From assembly GCF_001270495.1 (NCBI RefSeq), contig NZ_LGUR01000002.1, positions 312,633 to 376,632 on the forward strand: 64,000 nucleotides of DNA, written 5' to 3'. A program made the position numbers and the translations under genes. Below the pieces are notes generated by a model, which worked only from the letters and a program-made list of their open reading frames with translations, did no database searches and was not told where the DNA came from. Position 1 is the stretch's first letter. Every line of letters begins with the position of its first letter. The DNA is from Streptomyces viridochromogenes (GTDB lineage Bacteria > Actinomycetota > Actinomycetes > Streptomycetales > Streptomycetaceae). Shown piece by piece: positions 17,701 to 25,448 of the stretch.

Positions 17701-20700
17701 GGGGTGCTGCTCCCGCAGGGCTGCGGCCAGCCGTTCGGCACGGTCGTCCAGTTCGCGGTAGGTCAGCCGGGTGTCTCCGCTGATCACGGCGGTGCTGTGC
17801 GGCAGGGCGGCCGCTTGCCGGGCGACGAGTTCGTGGACGGTGGTGTCCGCGGGCGGGCGGGACGGGCCGCGCTGCCAGGAGAGCGGTACGGGATCCCCGT
17901 CGGCGGCGGTGTCGACGGTCGCCGTGGCGAGCCGGGACAGCGGTGTCTCGGGGCTGTCGACCGCCGCCGCGAGCAGGTCCCGGAAGGTGGCGAAGAACCG
18001 GTCGACGGTCTCGTGGTCGAACAGGTCGGTGTTGTACTCCAGATGACAGCGAACGCCGTGCGGCTGGTCGGTGAAGTAGACGGTGAGATCCGTCAGCGAC
18101 TTGTCCGGCCCCGCGTCCATCGGTGTGGCCTCGATGCCGGGCAGGTCGAAGCGGAACGGCTCGGCGCGCTGGTACTCGGCGAACGCCTGGAACACCGGCG
18201 TCCGGTCCACCGCCCTGGGCGGGGCGAGCTCGCGCACCACCGTCTCGAAGGGCACCCGCGCATGGTCGTAAGCGTCGAGGGCGACCGAGCGCACGCGGTC
18301 GAGCAGCGTGCCGAAGGCGGGATCACCGGACAGGTCGAGGCGCAGCGCGAGGGTGTTCACGAAGAATCCGAGCAGGTTCTCGGCCCGCTCGGGGCGGTCC
18401 GAGATCGGGGTGCCGACCACGAGGTCCGTCTGGCCGGTGACCCGGTGCAGCATCGCGGCGTACCCGGTGAGCAGGGTCATGAACAGCGTGCTGCGGCGGG
18501 CGCGGCTCAACTCGCGCAGCCGTCGGGAGAGTTCCGGGTCGAGGGTGTGGAAGACGGCCCGGCCGTTGGAGGTCATCGTCGACGGGCGGGGCCGGTCGGT
18601 GGGCAGGGCGAGGACGGGCAGGTCGCCGCCGAGGGTACGGCGCCAGTAGGCCAGGTCCTCGTCGGCCTCGGGGCTGTTCGCGGACGCCGCCCGTTCCCTG
18701 GCGTGGTCGGCGTAGCTCCAGGTGAGCTCGGGCAGTTCGGGTGGCGTGCCATCGCGTTCGCCGCGGTAGAGCGCGGAGAGGTCCCGGGCGAGGACGGTCG
18801 CGGAGGCCGCGTCGACCACGATGTGGTGCAGTGACAGCACGAGGACGTGCTCCGCCTCGGCGAGCCTCACCAGTCGCGTCACGAACAGCGGGCCGTCCGC
18901 CAGGTCGAAGCGGCGTGCGCTCTCGGCCGCGAGGACGTCCTGGAGCGTGGTGCCAGGGCGTGTGGCGAAAGTCGCGTCGTCCGCCCGGAGGGCGGGCCGG
19001 GCGGCGTCTGGTGCGTGCTCTCGGCGTGCCGGGCGGAAGCCCGCCCCAGGGCTGCCGGTGCCGTCGATCACCGCGAAGTCGGGCTCGGCGGCTGCCCGCA
19101 CCACTTGGCGTGGCTCGCCTCCGATCTCCCGGAAGACGGTCCGCAGGCCCTCGTGCCGGGCGACGAGTCCGCGCAGCGCCGCGCGCAGGGCGGATACGTC
19201 CAGTGGACCGTCGAGGCGGATCGCCTTGATCTCGTTGTAGGCGGTACGGCCGGGCAGCAGGCGCTCCAGGAACCAGATCCGTTCCTGGCCGGGTGACAAG
19301 GGGGCGTCCGCGGGGGCCGGTTCGGCAGGTGCGGGGGCCGGCGCACGGCCCACGGCGGGTGCCGGTGCGGCGGCGGACCGCTGCCTGTGGTGGCGGCGCA
19401 GCGCGTCCAGGCGCGGCAGGCCCGCGCGCAGGTCGTCCGGTGCGACACCGAAGTCGACGAGGGCGACGATCTCGTCGGCACCCGCCGCCGTCACGGCGTC
19501 CACCACCGGGCTGACGCTGTCCACCGTCCCGATCAGGGCCCGCTGGTCGCAGTAGCGGCCGTAGGCACGCCGGAACACCGTCTCCAGGTCGTCCTCGCTC
19601 AGGGCGGCCAGGTCGATGCTGTGTCCGAGGCTGTTGGTGACGCCGCTGAACACGGACAGGGACGCGCGCATGTAGCGGGACAGCGGTGCGTACGCCTCGG
19701 TACGCGCGGTGTCGTGGTCGTCCGCGAGGTAGGTGTGCAGCAGGACGGCGACCCGTCCGGCGTCCGGGTCCAGGCCGTGCCGGGCCCGGGTACGCCGGTA
19801 GCGGGCGATGTTCTCGCCGAGCTGTTCGACGCTCTGGGTCATCAGGTTGGTGACGATGCCCAGGTCGTGGCGGGCGGCGAGTTCGTACGACGCGGGGTTG
19901 CCGACGACCGCGGTGTACATCGGCGGGGCGGCCTGCACCGGACGCGGGAAGAGCCGCACCTCGGCCTCGCCGTCACCACTGGCCCGGCGCATGCTGTCCC
20001 CGCGCCAGAACTTCCGCACCTCCTCCAGCTGTTCGTACATCAGCTCCTTGTGCCGGCCGAACCGGTCGGGGAAGAAGACGAAGTCGTTGGCGCTCCAGCC
20101 GCTGGCGACGCCGATACCGACGCGCCCGCCGGAGAGGTTGTCGACCATCGACCACTCCTCGGCGACCCGGATGGGGTCGTGCAGCGGCAGGACGACGGAG
20201 CCCGCGTTGAGGCGGATGCGCTCGGTCTCACGGGACAGCGCGGCGGCGAGCACCGCCGGGTTGGGGAAGAGGCCGCCGAAGGAGTGGAAGTGGCGCTCGG
20301 GCATCCAGAGCGCGTGAAAGTCGTGCCGGTCGGCGAAACGGGCGACATCCATGAGGAGTTCGTACGGGCCGTCGTGCCGAGGCGCCGCCGCGTCCTGGGG
20401 GTAGTCGCCGAAGAAGTAGACGCTGAAGTCGGGGGTGCGCGGGGCGGTTTCACCGGTGGGTGCCGTACGGGATCGCGTGACGGCCGCGGCGTTCCACGCC
20501 ATGGAGGCCACCGGGGCGGGTGCGGGGGCGGGTGCGGCCGGAACCGGATTCGGGGGCGTGGCCGGCGCGGCCCTCGGCGCCACCGGCCGCCGGCCGGGGA
20601 AGAAGCCCGCCGTCCGCAGCTCGCGCAGCGAATCCCGTACGGCGTCCGCCACGAACTCGATGTCGCCGTCCGAGTGGGCGGTGGACAGGAAGAAGTTGCG

Positions 20701-22113
20701 CCACTCCCAGACGTGCACGCCGCGGAGCATCAGGTGGTGGTACAGGAGCTCCATGTCGGCGCGGTGCTCGAAGCGGAACTGGGAGCCGAAGTGGCTCATC
20801 CGCAGCGGGTACTCCTCGGCTTCGAAGAAGCCGTTGAGCGTGGCGGCCAGTTCGGCGGTGCGCGCGTTGAGCCGCTCCTGGAGGCGTGGGCTGTGTTCCT
20901 TGAGGTGGGTCAGTACGGCGCGCGCGGCGACCATCGACACCGGGTGCTGGATGTACGTACCGCCGAAGAACGTGGTGTCGGCGGGCGGATAGCTGTCGTC
21001 GCCGTACGACCAGTGACCGCCGTCCACGCCGTCCATGATGTCGGCGCGGCCGGCGATGGCCCCGATGGGGAAGCCGCCGCCGAGCAGCTTGCCGTAGGTG
21101 GCGAGGTCCGGTGTGACGCCGTACAGCTCCTGTGCGCCGCGCGGGGCGGGGCGGAAACCGGTCAGCATCTCGTCGAAGAGCAGCACGATGCCGTGGCGGC
21201 GGGTCAGCTCCCGCAGCCGGCGTACGAACTCGACCGGCTGGAGCTGGGGGTGCCTGCTCTGCACCGGCTCCACGACGACCGCGGCGATGTCGCCGGCGTG
21301 CCGGGCGATCGTCTCCAGGGCGGTGTCGCTGCCGTAGTCGAGCACCAGCAGATCGGAGACGGATGCCTGTGGGATGCCTCGGGAGACGGGCACGGTGAGC
21401 TGGTCGGCGCCGGTGCCGGAGCTGCGGCCGAGGACGTTGTCGGCGTGGCCGTGGTAGGCGCCCAGGAAGGTGACGATCTTGTCGCGGCCGGTGGCGGCGC
21501 GGGCGAGACGGATGGCCGCGGAGTTCGCCTCGGTACCGGAGTTGGCGAAGGCCACGCGCTCCAGGCCGGTCAGTTCGGCGAGGAGCTCGGCCGCCTCGCC
21601 GGTCTCGACGTTGCGCGGGCCGAGTTGGATGCCGCGGGAGAGGTGCTCGCGGACGGCCTCGGTGACGAAGTCGGGCTCATGGCCGAAGAGGAGGACGCCG
21701 AAGCCCATCGTGATGTCGACGTACTCGTTGCCGTCGACGTCCTGGAGTCGTGCCCCGCTCGCCCGGTGGCCCGCGATCGGGTACAGCATCTCCTTGGTGC
21801 CGCTGCGGAAGCCGACGACGGCTCGGCTGTCGGCCAGGACGCGGCGGTAGCGCTGGGCGATGCGTTTGGAAGTCGGCGTCCTGGCCGTGTAGCGGCGCAC
21901 CAGGTCGGCCAGGTGGTCCTGCTGGGTGTGCGGTGAGGCGTCCCGCACCATGCCGGCGTTCCTCGCGACCGTCACCCGGGGGCCGTGGACGCGGGGCGGT
22001 TCCGGGGCCGGCGTTGCGGCTCCGCCCATCTGCTCGGTGATGTGCTGCGCGAGTTCGGTCATCGCCGCCAGGTCCTGGTCCAGTGCGGCGGATATGCCGT
22101 TCAGCCCGGTCAC
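14716..22113 (-). CDS. Hybrid megasynthase: aminotransferase-monooxygenase-C-A-PCP-C
   Basis: A 2465-residue assembly-line protein. An N-terminal helix is probably a docking element. A class III aminotransferase of the glutamate-semialdehyde type spans about residues 100-505, with PLP lysine Lys342 in TYGKLLGGGFPIGA. An FMN-dependent luciferase-like monooxygenase of the MupA/Atu3671 type spans about 560-910. Condensation domain 1 is about 934-1395, with His1096-His1097 and Asp1101. Adenylation is about 1420-1920 (LYTSGSTGTPKG, YGPTE, RYRTGDIVR, and NGKLDR at the end). The carrier protein has Ser1976 in LGGHSITAM. Condensation domain 2 is about 2038-2460, with HHSACDG at 2170-2176. Expected chemistry: transamination of a beta-ketoacyl thioester to a beta-amine, alpha-hydroxylation, coupling to one amino acid, then release or a further condensation. 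Its GTG start overlaps the PKS stop by four bases. There is no thioesterase. Confidence 0.93.
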   Translation of the reverse strand: MTGLNGISAALDQDLAAMTELAQHITEQMGGAATPAPEPPRVHGPRVTVARNAGMVRDASPHTQQDHLADLVRRYTARTPTSKRIAQRYRRVLADSRAVVGFRSGTKEMLYPIAGHRASGARLQDVDGNEYVDITMGFGVLLFGHEPDFVTEAVREHLSRGIQLGPRNVETGEAAELLAELTGLERVAFANSGTEANSAAIRLARAATGRDKIVTFLGAYHGHADNVLGRSSGTGADQLTVPVSRGIPQASVSDLLVLDYGSDTALETIARHAGDIAAVVVEPVQSRHPQLQPVEFVRRLRELTRRHGIVLLFDEMLTGFRPAPRGAQELYGVTPDLATYGKLLGGGFPIGAIAGRADIMDGVDGGHWSYGDDSYPPADTTFFGGTYIQHPVSMVAARAVLTHLKEHSPRLQERLNARTAELAATLNGFFEAEEYPLRMSHFGSQFRFEHRADMELLYHHLMLRGVHVWEWRNFFLSTAHSDGDIEFVADAVRDSLRELRTAGFFPGRRPVAPRAAPATPPNPVPAAPAPAPAPVASMAWNAAAVTRSRTAPTGETAPRTPDFSVYFFGDYPQDAAAPRHDGPYELLMDVARFADRHDFHALWMPERHFHSFGGLFPNPAVLAAALSRETERIRLNAGSVVLPLHDPIRVAEEWSMVDNLSGGRVGIGVASGWSANDFVFFPDRFGRHKELMYEQLEEVRKFWRGDSMRRASGDGEAEVRLFPRPVQAAPPMYTAVVGNPASYELAARHDLGIVTNLMTQSVEQLGENIARYRRTRARHGLDPDAGRVAVLLHTYLADDHDTARTEAYAPLSRYMRASLSVFSGVTNSLGHSIDLAALSEDDLETVFRRAYGRYCDQRALIGTVDSVSPVVDAVTAAGADEIVALVDFGVAPDDLRAGLPRLDALRRHHRQRSAAAPAPAVGRAPAPAPAEPAPADAPLSPGQERIWFLERLLPGRTAYNEIKAIRLDGPLDVSALRAALRGLVARHEGLRTVFREIGGEPRQVVRAAAEPDFAVIDGTGSPGAGFRPARREHAPDAARPALRADDATFATRPGTTLQDVLAAESARRFDLADGPLFVTRLVRLAEAEHVLVLSLHHIVVDAASATVLARDLSALYRGERDGTPPELPELTWSYADHARERAASANSPEADEDLAYWRRTLGGDLPVLALPTDRPRPSTMTSNGRAVFHTLDPELSRRLRELSRARRSTLFMTLLTGYAAMLHRVTGQTDLVVGTPISDRPERAENLLGFFVNTLALRLDLSGDPAFGTLLDRVRSVALDAYDHARVPFETVVRELAPPRAVDRTPVFQAFAEYQRAEPFRFDLPGIEATPMDAGPDKSLTDLTVYFTDQPHGVRCHLEYNTDLFDHETVDRFFATFRDLLAAAVDSPETPLSRLATATVDTAADGDPVPLSWQRGPSRPPADTTVHELVARQAAALPHSTAVISGDTRLTYRELDDRAERLAAALREQHPTQDGDAEVVALWLPRCADLVVAMLAVLKTGRAYVPLDPSLGRVRAEQIVAECGARTLVSTREEAAALKLPAGVTVVAPDATARHSPRAASDTGHDSPCCVLYTSGSTGTPKGVVLAHRGVVDLCAWHHRRFSFSPADRAAVVCSQSFDASLLEIWPALTAGASITIGDEEVRRDPLALARWYAEQGVTFSFLPTALGEQLLRLPAGDQPPLRHLLLGGDALRARPRPEAPYETVNVYGPTEITVLCTTENVAPQGQDPAAPVAIGRPVDNVRLSVLDESGEPVPVGAAGELYVGGPGVALGYLHRSELTAERFLPDPCDDPDARRYRTGDIVRWTADGKLEFCGRADDQVKIRGFRVEPEEVSRVLNALDGVAEAVVLARRNDHGEAYLAAYAVSAAQAPDDRQALADLLAEELAARLPEYLVPRAWRVLPSLPLTGNGKLDRSALPAPDLVTTGPSRGPSGEEPDAGPRTDVERRVRQLWAAEFGIDADGIADDASFFDLGGHSITAMRLVNRVREEFDTEYPMLGFYQAPTLRAMTAHLAAEAGETTSSRPTGADDRPGTVERRAPATAQQARFATVHADHLLPQVFNVALRITLTGDLDVAALRTALTRLVERHEGLRTRLARSGDGWEQQVLRPGPVELPVEDLTVRPPEERQPALERASAEAAETPIDPTGGQPMTLRLLRTGDSTWILLLVLHHSACDGWSVSLLLKELAALYGSAVTGEPHSLPPVRCQPVAYARWQREQDDGAADERKLRFWLRELDGVPFTVDLPLDRPRPKTASGRGGAVMFTVPAEARAAVERLAKERGTTPFVVTAAALGRMLARKAGQDDVVFNISYANRERRAFESLLACTITGFALPVRDGAAGSFAELTDQVARTAVECMDRALPIRRIAPAMRERTGVEVPDRLDVGFAYQSSLEAEVELPGLTTAIEDLAPAAARAELSFGLIPAGDELRGFVEYSADLWDRGTIEGWTRDYVALLKEEVDRALGR

Positions 22114-25100
22114 TTGGCCACCTTGCCGTTGAGCCGCTCCGTGACCGAGGCGGTCTGGAGCGCCAGCAACTGGGAGAGCTGGGACATCATCTGGAGCTGT
22201 ATCTGGGACATCTGCTGGATCTTGTGGGCGAGATCCTCCAGCTCCTCACGGGTCGCGTACTCGGGAAGGGATGCGGATGCGGGGGCGGCGGGCGCGGGCT
22301 CGAAAACAGGCGCCGGTGCGGGTACCTGAGCCGGTGCCGGAGCCGGAGCCGGTGAGGTCGCGGGTGGTGTGAGGCGGGGCGCGGCCGGATCCGCCAACTC
22401 GTCCCGCTCGACCGGGACTTCGGCGGACGCCGACCCGCTCGGCGCGCCCGGCATGCGGGCGACGATGAACTCCGCGAGCCGCCGCGGCGTACCCGTCTCC
22501 TCGAACAGCTGCCGCATCGTGACGTTGACCTGGTGCTCCTGCTCCAGCTCCCGCAGCACGCTGATCATCAGCAGCGAGTCGGCGCCGAGGTCGAAGAAGG
22601 AAGCGTCTCCGGCGATCAACGACGGATCCTCGCCGAGGTGCCGAGCCGTCGCCTCGACGATGCTGTGGAGTACGCGCCCGACCGCTGCCTCTTGCTGAAC
22701 CACTTCGGCTCCCTTGCTCGCTGGTGTTCCTGTGCTGAGGGCCGTCAACTCGGGCCCTGTCCAGTGGTGCTTGTGCTGGAATCGGTATCCGGGCAGGGGG
22801 ATGCGCCGGCCCCCGGTGCCGGCCAGCAGCGCCGGCCAGCCGACGTCCGCCCCCGCGCAGTGCAGCCCCGCGGCCGCGCCCCAGAGGGAGCCGAGGCCGG
22901 TGCCGCGCCGCAGGGACGGCAGCGACGGCACGGCGGGCAGCGCACGGCGGGCCAGACCGCTGAGGGTGGTGTGCGGTCCGATCTCCAGCAGGACGTCGGG
23001 CTGTTGGGCGCCGATGCCGCGCAGGGCCTCGTCGAAGCGGACGGGCCGGCGGGTGTGCCGGAGGAAGTAGTCGGCGTCCGGGGTCCAGCCGGGCGGCCGG
23101 GTCACCCCGTCCACGGCGCTGACGAACGGGATCCGCACCGGCCGGAAGGCCACGTCGTCGAGGATCTTCCGGAACTCGTCCAGCATGGGTTCCATGAGGG
23201 CGGTGTGGAAGGCGCGGGTCACCGCCAGCCGCTGCCCCGGTGTGCCGCGCCGGTCCAGCAGGGCGCACGCCCGGTCCACGGCCTCGACCGTCCCGGCGAG
23301 CACCTGGGCGTGCTCCCCGTTGGTCACGGCGACTTCCAGGCCGGGCACCTCGTCGGCCAGGGCGAGGGCGCTCTCCCGGTCGAGCGTCGCCGCCACCATC
23401 GCGCCGCGCGCGCAGCGCTGCCGCATCAGCCGGCCGCGCTCGGTGGTGAGGCGGAGGCCGTCGTCGAGCGTCAGGGCCCCGGCCGCGTACAGCGCGGCGT
23501 ACTCCCCGACGCTGTGCCCGGTCACGGCGTACGGTTCGATGCCCGCGTCGCGCCACAGCCGGACGAGGGCGCATTGCAGGGCGAACAGCGCGGGCTGTGC
23601 GGTGTCCGTGCCCCAGGGCGGCTCCTCCTCCGGCGGCCGCCCGCCCGCCGGCCCTGCCTCCGGTTCGTCGTCCACGCGCAGGGCGGCGAGCAGTGAGTCT
23701 CCGGTGAGTTCGCGGTAGTGGTGCTCGCAGGCGTCGAGCATCTCGCGCACGGCGGGAAAGCGCTCGTGGAGAGGGCCGGCCATCCCCGGGTACTGGCTGC
23801 CCTGCCCGGTGAACTGGAGGGCGATGCGGGCCGGGCCCTCCTGGGGTGCCGTTCCCGTGGTGACCGTCGCCCCCGCGGTTCCGACGAGCCAGGCGTCGAG
23901 GACGTCGGCGAGGGCGGCCGGGGTGGAGCCGCGGGCCGCGAGCCGGTGGCGGCCGTGGGCGCGGCCGAGGGCGGCGGTGGTGACGAGGTCCGCCAGGTGC
24001 GGTGCGGGCGGCTGCCGCAACCGGTCGCGGAAGGCGCGGGCGTTGTCCGCGAGCGCGCCCTCGCTGCTCGCGGAGACCAGGAGCACGTCCGCGGGAGCGA
24101 CGGCGTCGGGCCGGGGCGCGGCGTCGGGAGCCTGTTCCAGGATCAGGTGGACGTTGGTGCCGCCGACGCCGAGTGAGGTCAGGCCCGCGCGGCGGGGTAC
24201 GTCGCTCTCGGGCCAGGGCCGGGCGGTCCGGGGGATGTAGAACGGGCTGTTGTCAAGGTCGAGACGCGGGTTGGGCTCGCTGAAGTTCGCCATCGGCGGG
24301 ATGACGCCGTGCTTGAGGACCAGCAGGGTCTTGACGAGTCCGGCGAGTCCGGAGGCCACATCGAGATGGCCGATGTTGGCCTTGGTCGAGCCGAGGGCGC
24401 AGTAGCCGGTGCGGTCGGTGTCCTCGCGGTAGGCGTCGGTGGCACCGTCGAACTCGATCGGATCGCCCTTGAGTGTGCCCGTGCCGTGGGTCTCCAGGTA
24501 CCCGATGGTGTCCGCGCCGACGCCGGCGCGCCGCAGGGCCTGACGGATGGCCACGCGCTGGCCCTGTGCGCTGGGGGCGGTGAAGGCCGTCTTGTCGGCG
24601 CCGTCGTTGTTGATGCCCCAGCCGCGGACGACGCCGTGGATCGTGTCGCCGTCGGCGACCGCCCGGGCCAGCCGCTTCAGTACGACGGCCAGCACGCCGG
24701 TGCCACCCACGGTGCCGTCGGCTCGGGCGTCGAAGGCCCTCAGGCGGCCGGACTTGGAGAGGATCGAGCCCTTGACGTAGCGGTATCCGAGGACCTGGGG
24801 CACATGGACGGCGGTGGCGCCGACGAGGGCGATGTCGCAGTCGCCCATGAGCAGGGACTGTGCGGCGGCCTGCACACCGACCAGCGAACTGGAGCAGCCC
24901 GTCTGGAGGTTGACGGCGGGTCCGGTCAGGCCCAGCCGGTAGGCGACCCGGGTGGCCGTGAAGTCGGTGTGGTTGGCGACCGTGACCTGCATGCCCGCCA
25001 TCCAGTCGGCGGGGGGCTCGTTGGGCAGGACGTTGTTGAGCAGGTAGTTCTGGAGCGTGTACAGGTGGTATCCGGTGCTGGCGTACACGCCGACGCGGGT

Positions 25101-25448
25101 GCCGTCCCGTTCGCCCGGATAGCCGGCGTTCTCCAGGGCGTGCTGGGCGCATTGCAGGAACATGCGGTGCTGGGGGTCGGTGAGACGGGCTTCGCGGGCG
25201 CTCATCGCGAAGTGCTGGGCGTCGAAGCCCGCGATGTCGTCGACAACCCCGGAGGCTCCGACGAAGTCGTCGGCCCGGTACTCCTCGGCGGGGACGCCTG
25301 CGGCGGACAGCTCCTCGTCCGTGAAGCGGGTGACGCAGTCCGTGCCCTCATGGATGACCCGCCAGAACTCCTCGGGCGTGTCGCCGCCGGGCAGCCGGAA
25401 GGCCATGCCGATGACGGCCATCCGCGGGTCGGGTTCGCTCGTGGTCAT
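22110..25448 (-). CDS. Type I polyketide synthase module KS-AT-ACP
   Basis: A 1112-residue single module without reductive domains. The ketosynthase is at about residues 5-430, with Cys185 in QTGCSSSLV, then ETHGTGT and STKANIGHLD. The acyltransferase is at about 540-860, with Ser646 in GHSVGEYAA; the downstream RAFH motif resembles the HAFH that marks malonyl-CoA specificity. The ACP has Ser958 in LGADSLLMIS. The C-terminal 55 residues are a glutamine- and leucine-rich coiled coil (QQMSQIQLQMMSQLSQLLAL), probably docking to the next protein. Lack of a ketoreductase leaves the beta-keto group for the aminotransferase downstream. The ATG overlaps the MFS stop in TGATG. The acyl starter source is not encoded nearby. 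Confidence 0.93.
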   Translation of the reverse strand: MTTSEPDPRMAVIGMAFRLPGGDTPEEFWRVIHEGTDCVTRFTDEELSAAGVPAEEYRADDFVGASGVVDDIAGFDAQHFAMSAREARLTDPQHRMFLQCAQHALENAGYPGERDGTRVGVYASTGYHLYTLQNYLLNNVLPNEPPADWMAGMQVTVANHTDFTATRVAYRLGLTGPAVNLQTGCSSSLVGVQAAAQSLLMGDCDIALVGATAVHVPQVLGYRYVKGSILSKSGRLRAFDARADGTVGGTGVLAVVLKRLARAVADGDTIHGVVRGWGINNDGADKTAFTAPSAQGQRVAIRQALRRAGVGADTIGYLETHGTGTLKGDPIEFDGATDAYREDTDRTGYCALGSTKANIGHLDVASGLAGLVKTLLVLKHGVIPPMANFSEPNPRLDLDNSPFYIPRTARPWPESDVPRRAGLTSLGVGGTNVHLILEQAPDAAPRPDAVAPADVLLVSASSEGALADNARAFRDRLRQPPAPHLADLVTTAALGRAHGRHRLAARGSTPAALADVLDAWLVGTAGATVTTGTAPQEGPARIALQFTGQGSQYPGMAGPLHERFPAVREMLDACEHHYRELTGDSLLAALRVDDEPEAGPAGGRPPEEEPPWGTDTAQPALFALQCALVRLWRDAGIEPYAVTGHSVGEYAALYAAGALTLDDGLRLTTERGRLMRQRCARGAMVAATLDRESALALADEVPGLEVAVTNGEHAQVLAGTVEAVDRACALLDRRGTPGQRLAVTRAFHTALMEPMLDEFRKILDDVAFRPVRIPFVSAVDGVTRPPGWTPDADYFLRHTRRPVRFDEALRGIGAQQPDVLLEIGPHTTLSGLARRALPAVPSLPSLRRGTGLGSLWGAAAGLHCAGADVGWPALLAGTGGRRIPLPGYRFQHKHHWTGPELTALSTGTPASKGAEVVQQEAAVGRVLHSIVEATARHLGEDPSLIAGDASFFDLGADSLLMISVLRELEQEHQVNVTMRQLFEETGTPRRLAEFIVARMPGAPSGSASAEVPVERDELADPAAPRLTPPATSPAPAPAPAQVPAPAPVFEPAPAAPASASLPEYATREELEDLAHKIQQMSQIQLQMMSQLSQLLALQTASVTERLNGKVAK

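Noticed and set aside
19387..21936. Long open frame (849 codons) on the plus strand opposite the NRPS gene
   Set aside because: It is the mirror of the strong GC codon bias of the true minus-strand gene. The composition is Arg/Gly/Val/Glu-rich with no domain, and the minus strand shows clear catalytic motifs throughout.
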